DNA of 5,951 nt, from the NCBI GenBank assembly GCA_023453665.1, contig JAEXTA010000215.1, positions 1 to 5,951 of the forward strand. The letters run 5' to 3'. Both the position numbers and the translations under genes were made by a program. Of the stretch, positions 1 to 5,951 are shown one piece after another (the first letter of the stretch is position 1; each line of letters starts with the position of its first letter). The notes under the pieces were generated by a model, which was given only the letters and a program-made list of their open reading frames with translations, searched no databases and was not told the origin of the DNA. The DNA is from Bacteroidota bacterium (GTDB taxonomy: Bacteria > Bacteroidota > Ignavibacteria > Ignavibacteriales > Ignavibacteriaceae).

Positions 1-2202
1 ATCATAGTCAGCCAGAACTATTCTTGGTGATACTCCTAATGGTTCTGAATAAGGGAAACCTGAGCCATACTGCCAGCGAATTCCAACATCAAACCAATCG
101 TTGAACTGATAGTTAAGCACGACATTAATCGTATGTCTCTGATCAAAACGAAAAGGTCTTTTTTCACCCGGCTCAAAGTGATCTGCAAATGCTAAAGCAT
201 ACGAAATCCATCCGGAAATTTTTGAACCTCGTTCAACATTTTTTTTTGCAAGTAATACTTCTAATCCGTACGCTTCACCTTCGGAATAATTTACTGGAAT
301 TTGTGTTAATGAATCACCGCTGAATGCAACAGGCTGTGTCCAGCCGCTTGCGTACCGTGGATCTTGACCCGGGACTATTTCTGTATGATAAACTTTACCT
401 TTAACTACTTTCTGTTCCATCATATCTGTGAAATCTTTATAATATCCTTCAAGTCTGACACTCCATTCACTGGTTAACCAGTTCTCAACACCTAAAACAT
501 AATGAACAGCTTTTTCTGCGTTAAGGACGTGAGTGTATTCATCATTAAGATCGTAAAGAACATTCCGGTCACGTAGTCTTTCATAACCCGGTGATTGATA
601 ATAAATACCCCATACTGCTCTTAATGTTGTAAGATCATCAAGAGCATATGCTAATGAGAATCTCGGAGCAATATATGATTTATCGAGTATCGCATAATGA
701 TCAAATCTCAGGCTCGGTTGAAAATTGAAATTATCAGTTAGGGCAAAGTTATTCTGAATATATGCACGGTAACGGTTGTAGTTTTTAACATCGCGTAAAT
801 CACTCAACACAGCCCTGAACTGCGGATTGGATGCAAAGAAAGCTTCAAGTTCAGGATCAATTTCAAAATTAAAATTTAACGTTGTCTGCATCAGATCCAT
901 ACCTGCACCTGCTTCAAAAGTATTTTTACCCCACAGGTAAGTGAACCGGTCATCGAATGCAAATTTTCTATATGAAAAATCGCCGTTGAATTTAAAGCCT
1001 AACAAATATGGTGAAAGAGTATCAGGAATTGTTTCTTCAAAATCTTTTCTGTTAAGTGATGGATCAAGTACTTCGGAATCAAAATCAGTTACACCGCTGT
1101 TGCGGTACCATGAAAAAACAAATTTATTAAAATATTTTGTCGTTGGAGCGTAATGCCAGCCGAAACTCAGCACATCATTTTTAGTAACATTGTAAACACC
1201 AATGCTGTCAGGAGTATTTCTATCTTTTCCACTTACAACATCAACGCCATCGCGGGAATAGATACCGTTAAATAAAAATTTATGACCTTCATAAGGACCA
1301 ATAACAAGTTTACCCTGGAAGTCATAAAAATTCGGGAAGGTTGTGTTCTCATCAACAAGTCCAGCACTTTTTACAAATGGTTCAATTATCAAGTCATAGT
1401 ATGTTCTTCTTGAATTGACTAACCAGCTTCCTCTTAAGTTGAAAGGATTTTTACCTTCAAGTACAACATTCGCGTCGACTATTGAAGCATTTATCCTGCC
1501 TGAAAAATATTTTTTATCCGTTCCTTCACGATTAGTTACGTCAAGCACAGCAGAAAGTCTGTCGCCGTATTTTGCGGGAAAGCCTCCGGTTATCAAATCA
1601 ATATTTGATACTGCATCGGGATTAAACATGCTAATCACACCATACAATCTGTATGGATTAAATATCTCAACATCATCCATTAAAATTAAATTCTGATCGG
1701 GACCGCTGCCTCTAACAACAAGCTGCGATGAAAAATCACTCGGGGCTAAAACACCGGGAAGTGATTGAAGCGTTCGCATTACATCTTCAACAGCGCCGGG
1801 AAGTATTTTTGCATGCCGCGGATCAAGATCTATCAGGCTCGTTCTTGTGTCAGACTGTTCCTGCTGTCTGAAACCGGTTACTTCAACGGTCTGAACCTCT
1901 ATAATTTTCGGAGAGAGTTTAACATTTAGTTCAACTGTTTTATTTGCTGATATTTCGATGTCAAATGTTTTTGTCTCATAACCAACCGCAGAAAACCTGA
2001 TTTCATAATCGCCGGCAGGAATGTTCTTTATCTCGTACCTTCCTTTAAAATCACTTGCGACTCCGATCTGAGTATCAAGGATGAAGACATTTACAGACGG
2101 GATCCCTGAGGTTTCATCTGAGATAATTCCTCTGATGTTGCCTGTCTGAGAATAGATAACTGATGATAAAAAGGTAAAAAATAAAAGTAGTAGGTTTTTC
2201 AA
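1..2202 (-). CDS. TonB-dependent outer-membrane receptor with carboxypeptidase-regulatory-like N-terminal domain (3' end beyond window)
   Basis: An uninterrupted frame of 734 codons runs from TTG at 2202 to the window edge with no stop, so the C-terminus is missing (roughly the last barrel strands). Order seen: signal peptide, residues 1-18 (MKNLL... ending VIYS, cleavage before QTGN); a beta-sandwich carboxypeptidase-regulatory-like domain at about 20-98 (GNIRGIISDE, VASDFKGRYEIKNIPAG, FSAVGYET); a TonB-box-like VEVTG at 106-110; a plug domain at about 115-225 with LQSLPGV, LVVRGSGPDQN (161-171) and GGFPAKYGDRLSAVLDV; then aromatic-rich barrel strands to the edge. The family imports ligands across the outer membrane using TonB/ExbBD energy; the substrate cannot be told here, and no SusD-like partner is present. 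The TTG start is chosen because an in-frame TAG lies 15 codons upstream with no ATG or GTG after it, AGGA sits 6 bases upstream, and the signal peptide follows at once. The next in-frame ATG is about 140 codons in and would delete the secretion signal. Confidence 0.93.
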   Translation of the reverse strand, partial: MKNLLLLFFTFLSSVIYSQTGNIRGIISDETSGIPSVNVFILDTQIGVASDFKGRYEIKNIPAGDYEIRFSAVGYETKTFDIEISANKTVELNVKLSPKIIEVQTVEVTGFRQQEQSDTRTSLIDLDPRHAKILPGAVEDVMRTLQSLPGVLAPSDFSSQLVVRGSGPDQNLILMDDVEIFNPYRLYGVISMFNPDAVSNIDLITGGFPAKYGDRLSAVLDVTNREGTDKKYFSGRINASIVDANVVLEGKNPFNLRGSWLVNSRRTYYDLIIEPFVKSAGLVDENTTFPNFYDFQGKLVIGPYEGHKFLFNGIYSRDGVDVVSGKDRNTPDSIGVYNVTKNDVLSFGWHYAPTTKYFNKFVFSWYRNSGVTDFDSEVLDPSLNRKDFEETIPDTLSPYLLGFKFNGDFSYRKFAFDDRFTYLWGKNTFEAGAGMDLMQTTLNFNFEIDPELEAFFASNPQFRAVLSDLRDVKNYNRYRAYIQNNFALTDNFNFQPSLRFDHYAILDKSYIAPRFSLAYALDDLTTLRAVWGIYYQSPGYERLRDRNVLYDLNDEYTHVLNAEKAVHYVLGVENWLTSEWSVRLEGYYKDFTDMMEQKVVKGKVYHTEIVPGQDPRYASGWTQPVAFSGDSLTQIPVNYSEGEAYGLEVLLAKKNVERGSKISGWISYALAFADHFEPGEKRPFRFDQRHTINVVLNYQFNDWFDVGIRWQYGSGFPYSEPLGVSPRIVLADYD

Positions 2203-2208
2203 ATAATT

Positions 2209-2212
2209 TCCT
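2209..2212 (-). promoter_or_regulatory. Shine-Dalgarno site deciding the TTG start of the TonB-dependent receptor
   Basis: On the minus strand AGGA (within CAGGAAA) ends 6 bases before the TTG at 2202-2200. It is the clearest Shine-Dalgarno match among the starts visible here and supports TTG as the true initiation codon. Confidence 0.6.
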
Positions 2213-2225
2213 GAATTTTCGTATT

Positions 2226-2233
2226 CAAAGTTA
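2226..2233 (-). promoter_or_regulatory. Possible Bacteroidota-type -7 promoter element ahead of the TonB-dependent receptor
   Basis: The minus strand reads TAACTTTG, matching the TAnnTTTG consensus of the Bacteroidota primary sigma factor. Transcription would start about 17 bases before the TTG codon. A good partner is lacking: the nearest upstream TTTTG is about 26 bases away, wider than the usual spacing near 19-21. The element overlaps one half of a 6-base inverted repeat (TTAGAA, 6-base spacer, TTCTAA; 2231-2248), which could be an operator or chance in AT-rich DNA. The 76-base gap to the upstream gene makes a separate promoter plausible but not shown. Confidence 0.3.
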
Positions 2234-2278
2234 GAACAATTTTTCTAAAAAAATCATTCCAAAATTGATGGAGAATTC

Positions 2279-3115
2279 TCAGAAATAAATTGAGAAGAAA
2301 CTTGAGTACAATCCTATCGAAACTTCATGAAACCCGCTGTCAGAATCATCAGGCTTGATGTTGTACCTGTAACGGCTGTAGACAGTAAATGTGTTGAAGA
2401 GTCGGAAAAGTCCTAATGAAATTTCGGGACTAACTCCATTAAATCCACTGAAGTTTGTAAAACCATTTATTCCGGGTGATACATATTCAATGTAAGGAAC
2501 TTCAAAAATGTGTTTGTAGCCAACTCTGAAATAATTTCTTACAGGCGCGTTAAAAATGTGTGAGTATTCAACTGAGAAATAACTCATAGGGTAAGTGAAA
2601 CTTCCTGAACGGAATGCGACAAGCGGGATTTCTTTAGTCAGGCTGAAATAAGATTCATCATTTATAAATGTAGCTCCGGGTGAAGGAACAAGAAAAACTG
2701 TTCCGCCAAACAAACAGAGCATTAAAAAATTTGATTCACTTTCAACCTGTAATTCATAAGGTAGATTCACCTCACTGAGCTCGCTTTTAAACACATTTCC
2801 TATAGAATCTTCTACAATTATCTGAAATGGAATGTTTGTGCCGCTTAATTTCAGATCAGAAAGTACGACTTCAAGCCGGTGACTGTCGTTCAGGTCTTCA
2901 GAAACTTTGTATTCATACTGTTTGTCAAGAATAACTTTTGATCTGCAGACATCGCTTGTAAAAAAAGTAAGTTTGAAAGTGTTAGGTAGTTCCGGAGTAA
3001 CGAATGAATCAATTATATATATTTCAATTGAATCGGCTTGAGTTTCCTCAGATTGACAGAACACAGTAATGTTGAGTGTTAATAAAATTGTTATGAGAGA
3101 TAATATTCTATACAT
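2279..3115 (-). CDS. Secreted, probably outer-membrane beta-barrel protein of unknown function
   Basis: This 278-residue protein is not assigned to a named family. The N-terminus is a clear signal peptide (MYRILSLITILLTLNITVFC, likely cleaved before Q21). Residues about 28-118 alternate hydrophobic and polar residues, as in a beta-sandwich (SIEIYIIDSF, FKLTFFTSD, YEYKVSEDL, HRLEVVLSDL, FQIIVEDSIGN). A hydrophobic stretch at about 129-147 (FLMLCLFGG...FLVPSPG) follows. Residues 150-278 are rich in Tyr and Phe in amphipathic strands (YFSVEYSHIF, YFRVGYKHIF, FTVYSRYRYNI, VSIGLYSSFF) and the protein ends in Phe, as outer-membrane barrels often do. The inferred architecture is an N-terminal periplasmic or surface domain plus a small barrel. 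It starts 14 bases after the lyase stop, with no strong Shine-Dalgarno site, so it is probably on the same transcript; a functional link to sulfur metabolism is not implied. Confidence 0.85.
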   Translation of the reverse strand: MYRILSLITILLTLNITVFCQSEETQADSIEIYIIDSFVTPELPNTFKLTFFTSDVCRSKVILDKQYEYKVSEDLNDSHRLEVVLSDLKLSGTNIPFQIIVEDSIGNVFKSELSEVNLPYELQVESESNFLMLCLFGGTVFLVPSPGATFINDESYFSLTKEIPLVAFRSGSFTYPMSYFSVEYSHIFNAPVRNYFRVGYKHIFEVPYIEYVSPGINGFTNFSGFNGVSPEISLGLFRLFNTFTVYSRYRYNIKPDDSDSGFHEVSIGLYSSFFSIYF

Positions 3116-3129
3116 ATTGAAAATACTTT

Positions 3130-4263
3130 TTAGTTAAGTGCGTTAATAATATCATCAATTAGATCTTCTACGTCTTCAATCCCGACAGAGAAACGAACAA
3201 GCGAATCGGTTAATCCGAATTTTTCTTTTTCTTCTTTCGGAACCGAACCGTGCGTCATACTTGAGGGATGACTTATCAGACTTTCAACTCCGCCAAGACT
3301 TTCTGCAAGAGTAAATATCTTTACGTTCTTCAAAAGTTTTTTTGCTTTATCCTCATCACCAAAGTCAACAGATATCATTCCGCCAAAACCACGCATTTGT
3401 TTTTTAGCAAGTTCGTGCTGCGGATGATCTTTTAGTCCGGGATATATAACTCGTTTAGCAATTCCGGATTTAGAGAGAAACTCGGCAATAGTTTTTGCAT
3501 TCTCTTCATGTTGTTTCATTCTGACAGCAAGTGTTTTAGTTGAACGAAGTACAAGCCAGCAATCAAATGGTGATGGCACTCCGCCAGCAGCATTCTGAAT
3601 ATATCGTAATCGTTCATGATATTTATCATTATTTGTTACAAGCATTCCGCCGATTATATCGCTGTGACCGTTAAGATATTTTGTTGCGCTGTGAAGAACT
3701 ATATCAATTCCAAAGTCAATAGGATTTTGGAAGTAAGGACTCATAAAAGTATTATCACAAACAGATATGAGATTATTGTCTTTACAGATATCAGCAACTG
3801 CTTTTAAGTCAGTAAGTATAAGCATTGGATTTGTCGGCGTTTCAACAAAAACCATTTTTGTTTTTTGTTTAAGAACAGAAATGATGTTTGCCGGATCACT
3901 TGTATCAACCCACGAGAATTCAATTCCAAAATCTTTCATTACTAATTCGTACAACCGATAAGTTCCGCCGTAAACATTGTTCGACATAATAACGTGATCA
4001 CCTTTTTTTAACAAGCTCATCAATGAATGAGTAGCTGCAAGACCTGAACTGAATGCAATCCCGTACTTTCCTTTTTCAAGTGTTGCAATATTTTTTTCAA
4101 GAGCTGCTCGTGTCAGATTATGAGTACGACCATATTCAAATCCTTTATTCTTACCGAGTTCTTCCTGTGCGTAAGTTGAAGTTTGGTAAATAGGAGTAAT
4201 CACTGCTCCTGTTGTAGGATCAGGAATCTGTCCTGCGTGAATAGCGTCTGTTGAAAATCCCAT
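3130..4263 (-). CDS. Cystathionine gamma-lyase / gamma-synthase family PLP enzyme (lyase favoured)
   Basis: This 377-residue protein is full length for the Cys/Met-metabolism PLP family (fold type I). Visible active-site features: YGRTHNLTR with Y44 and R46, which bind the PLP phosphate of the neighbouring subunit; SSGLAA (72-77) in the phosphate loop; Y98 (NNVYGGT) stacking on the cofactor; D170 (SVCDNTF) to the pyridine nitrogen; Schiff-base lysine K195 in HSATKYLNGHSD; SLGGVESLISHP with E327, typical of gamma-elimination and gamma-replacement enzymes; and R357 (LVRFSVGIED) for the substrate carboxylate. The lyase makes cysteine, 2-oxobutyrate and ammonia from cystathionine; the synthase runs the forward pathway from an activated homoserine. 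Sequence alone does not separate them, but the upstream cystathionine beta-synthase argues for the lyase, as in the B. subtilis mccA-mccB arrangement. The enzyme should be cytoplasmic and tetrameric. The start is ATG with only a weak AAAGAA 8-9 bases upstream; MGFSTDAIHAGQ is a normal family N-terminus. Confidence 0.95.
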   Translation of the reverse strand: MGFSTDAIHAGQIPDPTTGAVITPIYQTSTYAQEELGKNKGFEYGRTHNLTRAALEKNIATLEKGKYGIAFSSGLAATHSLMSLLKKGDHVIMSNNVYGGTYRLYELVMKDFGIEFSWVDTSDPANIISVLKQKTKMVFVETPTNPMLILTDLKAVADICKDNNLISVCDNTFMSPYFQNPIDFGIDIVLHSATKYLNGHSDIIGGMLVTNNDKYHERLRYIQNAAGGVPSPFDCWLVLRSTKTLAVRMKQHEENAKTIAEFLSKSGIAKRVIYPGLKDHPQHELAKKQMRGFGGMISVDFGDEDKAKKLLKNVKIFTLAESLGGVESLISHPSSMTHGSVPKEEKEKFGLTDSLVRFSVGIEDVEDLIDDIINALN

Positions 4264-4295
4264 ACTAGTATTTCTTTATTTATTGTTGTTAAAAT

Positions 4296-4337
4296 GAACA
4301 CTGAATAATGAACAAGGAATTATGAATTTCGAATTTA
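4296..4337 (+). repeat. Left heptamer array (six GAA-headed 7-base units), inverted partner of the right array
   Basis: On the plus strand six consecutive 7-base units all begin with GAA: GAACACT, GAATAAT, GAACAAG, GAATTAT, GAATTTC, GAATTTA. The register then decays (AAATACA). The array begins 32 bases upstream (on the coding strand) of the lyase start and ends 11 bases from the stop codon of the four-helix-bundle gene. Aligned to the right array in inverted orientation, 31 of 42 positions agree by hand count. Confidence 0.75.
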
Positions 4338-4348
4338 AAATACAAACT

Positions 4349-4726
4349 TCATTTTGATTTTTGATTGTTCTTCTTTGCTGTTTCAATACTCTTTACAAAA
4401 ATTGAAATAAGTTCATTACACTCTGCAATTGTTGAATCAATTATTTCAGGTTTTTCAGTTAACGGAACTCTTCTAATAATTTTTAATGATACCAATGTCT
4501 CACGCAATTCTTTTAACAATACTTTAAGTTTATGTACAAAATCATTTCTCGATTCAGCATTTTGAGCTTCGCCATATTGAAGTGCGGGTGAAGTCCCGGA
4601 TCGAACTATTTGACCTGCAATATGATTTCCTGCTCTGGTGTTAATTAAACTTTCTGAAATGCGAATAATAGTTATAGAAAATTCTATCAGTTTTTCTTCC
4701 AGATCATATTTCTTATTCGAATTCAT
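4349..4726 (-). CDS. Four-helix-bundle protein of the 23S rRNA intervening-sequence protein (bIVP/Avd-like) family
   Basis: This 125-residue protein is the usual length for the family and predicted all-helical: helix 1 about 6-29 (YDLEEKLIEFSITIIRISESL), helix 2 about 33-58, helix 3 about 60-86 and helix 4 about 93-118. The family signature is clear at the helix 1-2 turn and helix 2 (NTRAGNHIAGQIVRSGTSPALQ, then YGEAQNAES) and in helix 3 (DFVHKLKVLLKELRET, LKIIRR). Known relatives form pentameric barrels with a basic surface: the proteins encoded in 23S rRNA intervening sequences and Avd, the accessory protein of diversity-generating retroelements. A nucleic-acid-binding role is likely, but the cellular function of stand-alone copies is not established. 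No reverse transcriptase, variable repeat or rRNA is visible nearby, so it is not part of a retroelement in this window. The ATG has no Shine-Dalgarno site (AAACTGAATT precedes it). The gene lies wholly between two inverted heptamer arrays and separates two pathway enzymes. Confidence 0.88.
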   Translation of the reverse strand: MNSNKKYDLEEKLIEFSITIIRISESLINTRAGNHIAGQIVRSGTSPALQYGEAQNAESRNDFVHKLKVLLKELRETLVSLKIIRRVPLTEKPEIIDSTIAECNELISIFVKSIETAKKNNQKSK

Positions 4727-4736
4727 AATTCAGTTT

Positions 4737-4778
4737 TAATTTCATCATTCGATATTCCTTGTTCAGTATTCGATATTC
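4737..4778 (-). repeat. Right heptamer array (six GAA-headed 7-base units), inverted partner of the left array
   Basis: On the minus strand six consecutive 7-base units begin with GAA: GAATATC, GAATACT, GAACAAG, GAATATC, GAATGAT, GAAATTA. Units 1 and 4 are identical, giving a direct repeat at 21-base spacing. Unit 3 is identical to unit 3 of the left array; together with its flanks it gives a perfect 12-base inverted match (TGAACAAGGAAT, 4309-4320 against 4765-4754). The array starts 11 bases after the CBS stop and ends 10 bases before the start codon of the four-helix-bundle gene. Confidence 0.75.
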
Positions 4779-4789
4779 AAAAAATCTTG

Positions 4790-5951
4790 TCACGACTGAA
4801 TGTTAATTAAGTCATACCTTGTTATGATATCCGTCACCAATCCAAAATCACTCACAAGTATTGCCGAATTTGTTTTAAGATAATTTTTTACTTCTTCAAT
4901 TTCGGTTTTTGCCTCGAGAATTGGAAGTGATTCTTCCATCACCTCTTTTATGGATGAATTATATAACAACGGATTCTCAACCATTTTCGTAAGCAGTCTG
5001 TTCTCTCTTATACAGCCGATAGATTGTCTTCCCTGCATTACCGGGATCTGTGAGTAACCTGTTTTGCTGATGAGATTCAGTACATCTTTTACTGTATCGA
5101 TTTCCTTTACAGAAATTATTTCCTCAAAACCTTTTTGCTTTTTGATATCTGAAAGATCGCGGAGTGTCCGTACTTCAGGCTCAAGCATACGGTTTTGTTT
5201 GAGCCACTCAATGTTGTGCATCTTTGATAAATATCTTTCTCCTGTGTCACAAACAATAAAAACGACAACATCCTTTTCACTTAAGTTTTTTGAAACTTCA
5301 AGTGCAACGTGAACAATTGTTCCTGTACTTCCGCCGACAAATATTCCTTCTTCTTTAGTTAATCTTCTTGCTGCAGCAAATGATTCCTTATCACTTATAT
5401 TATAAATTTTATCGATGTACTGGAAGTGTACGTTTTCCGGAAGACAATCCTGACCGATACCTTCAACAAGATAAGGCGTACCTTTAATTATCTCGCCTGT
5501 CTCTTTATAATGTTTAAATATTGAACCGAGAGGATCAGCAGCGATAACTTTTATGTTCGGATTTTTTTCTTTTAGATACCTTCCTGTTCCGCTTATCGTT
5601 CCGCCTGTTCCTATGCTTGAAATAAAATTAGTGATCTTTCCTTCAGTCTGCCGCCACAATTCCGGTCCGGTTGTTCTATAGTGAATTTCAGGATTAGAAG
5701 GATTCGAATACTGGTAAGCAAAAAATGAATTCGGAATTTCTTTATGAAGACGCTTTGCAACATTCACATAATATTCTGGATCATTAGGATCAACTGCTCT
5801 TGAAACAACAATCACTTCCGAACCAAGCGCGCGCAGGTAATTAATTTTTTCTGCACTGACTTTATCAGTCACAACAAAGATACATTTATAACCGCGCACT
5901 GCTGCTGTTAATGCAAGCCCGATTCCGGTATTACCGCTTGTCGCTTCAATA
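4790..5951 (-). CDS. cbs: Cystathionine beta-synthase with C-terminal CBS-domain pair (5' end beyond window)
   Basis: The frame is open to the right edge: before the GTG at 5899 it reads IEATSGNTGIGLALTAA, which holds the conserved TSGNTG loop, so that GTG is an internal valine and the N-terminus (about 70 residues, including the PLP lysine) lies outside. The visible 386 codons hold a fold-type II PLP catalytic domain: YQYSNPSNPEIHYRTTGPE, the phosphate-binding GTGGT (SIGTGGTISGTGRYLKEKNP), DPLGS, EGIGQDCLP, GGSTG and CDTGERYLSK. DPLGS and the NPSNP...HYRTTGPE block fit cystathionine beta-synthase better than O-acetylserine sulfhydrylase. The Thr in CDTGERY stands where Ser usually contacts the pyridine nitrogen, probably equivalent. 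Two CBS domains occupy roughly the last 110 residues (ISVKEIDTVKDVLNLI...GYSQIPVMQG; SIKEVMEESLPIL...DIITRYDLI), a module that in other proteins binds adenosyl ligands. It condenses serine and homocysteine to cystathionine in the cytoplasm, feeding the downstream lyase. It stops (TGA) 11 bases before the heptamer array. Confidence 0.93.
   Translation of the reverse strand, partial: IEATSGNTGIGLALTAAVRGYKCIFVVTDKVSAEKINYLRALGSEVIVVSRAVDPNDPEYYVNVAKRLHKEIPNSFFAYQYSNPSNPEIHYRTTGPELWRQTEGKITNFISSIGTGGTISGTGRYLKEKNPNIKVIAADPLGSIFKHYKETGEIIKGTPYLVEGIGQDCLPENVHFQYIDKIYNISDKESFAAARRLTKEEGIFVGGSTGTIVHVALEVSKNLSEKDVVVFIVCDTGERYLSKMHNIEWLKQNRMLEPEVRTLRDLSDIKKQKGFEEIISVKEIDTVKDVLNLISKTGYSQIPVMQGRQSIGCIRENRLLTKMVENPLLYNSSIKEVMEESLPILEAKTEIEEVKNYLKTNSAILVSDFGLVTDIITRYDLINIQS

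Larger units (their letters stand above)
4296..4778 (-). mobile_element. Putative compact four-helix-bundle element with inverted heptamer-array ends
   Basis: A block of about 483 bases consists of two 42-base inverted arrays and one small gene between them, with 10-11 bases between each array and the gene. It lies between two genes of one pathway; outside the block only 11 bases remain to the CBS stop and 32 to the lyase start, a normal operon spacing. There is no transposase or reverse transcriptase, so mobility would need a host enzyme or one elsewhere. AAAAT occurs just outside the left array (4291-4295) and 2 bases outside the right one (4781-4785); it could be a target duplication but is weak in AT-rich DNA. 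The layout recalls 23S rRNA intervening sequences, which also carry a four-helix-bundle gene between complementary ends. That it is mobile is inference. Confidence 0.45.

Noticed and set aside
941..1696. Plus-strand open frames at 941-1153 and 1415-1696
   Set aside because: They lie opposite the continuous receptor frame, have no recognisable domain and low-complexity Ser-rich composition typical of antisense frames.
2246..2272. Intrinsic terminator after the exported protein gene
   Set aside because: A T7 run exists on the minus strand but only a 4-base stem (TCCA/TGGA) precedes it, and 4 bases separate stem from T-run; too weak to call.
2271..2280. Perfect palindrome GAGAATTCTC at the stop codon of the exported protein gene
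   Set aside because: Ten bases in an AT-rich gap, no second copy and no loop; probably chance.
3053..3115. Lipoprotein signal with Cys20 in the exported protein
   Set aside because: The residue before the cysteine is Phe, which does not fit a lipobox; ordinary signal peptidase cleavage before Q21 is more likely.
4296..4778. CRISPR array or diversity-generating retroelement
   Set aside because: The repeats are contiguous 7-base units without spacers, and there is no reverse transcriptase, template repeat or cas gene; only the Avd-like fold is shared.
3616..5312. Plus-strand open frames at 3616-3807, 3767-3961, 4365-4565 and 5064-5312
   Set aside because: All are antisense to well-supported enzyme or four-helix-bundle genes and show no family features.
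5897..5899. GTG as the start of cystathionine beta-synthase
   Set aside because: The frame stays open upstream to the window edge and encodes the conserved TSGNTG loop, so the GTG is an internal valine and the gene is partial.

Overview
The window is AT-rich and carries five genes, all on the minus strand; read 5' to 3' they run from the right edge to the left edge. The likely source is a Gram-negative of the Bacteroidota/Chlorobi/Ignavibacteria group. The reasons are an outer-membrane TonB-dependent receptor with an N-terminal carboxypeptidase-regulatory-like domain, a signal peptide ending in the Bacteroidota-style 'YS|QTG', mostly weak or absent Shine-Dalgarno sites, and a stand-alone four-helix-bundle (23S rRNA intervening-sequence-type) gene. 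This placement is inference from style; there is no marker gene.

Right part (5951-3130): a reverse transsulfuration pair. A cystathionine beta-synthase (CBS), cut at its N-terminus by the window edge and ending in two CBS domains, is followed by a PLP enzyme of the cystathionine gamma-lyase/gamma-synthase family. Together they would convert homocysteine plus serine to cystathionine and then to cysteine, 2-oxobutyrate and ammonia, with H2S as a possible side product.

Between the two enzymes (4296-4778) lies the most unusual item: a small four-helix-bundle gene bracketed by two 42-base arms in inverted orientation. Each arm is six consecutive 7-base units beginning with GAA, and the third unit (GAACAAG) is identical in both. 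Without this block only about 43 bases would separate the two enzyme genes, so it looks like a compact element inserted in an operon. In the operon transcript the arms could pair into a long stem with the small gene in the loop, resembling rRNA intervening sequences.

Left part (3115-1): a secreted or outer-membrane protein of unrecognised function starts 14 bases after the lyase stop. After a 76-base gap comes a large TonB-dependent receptor that starts at TTG (2202) and runs off the left edge after 734 codons. The gap holds a ribosome binding site and a possible Bacteroidota-type promoter element, so the receptor may be its own transcription unit. No RNA genes, CRISPR arrays or transposases were seen. 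The longest stretch without an enzyme gene (4264-4789) is filled by the four-helix element.
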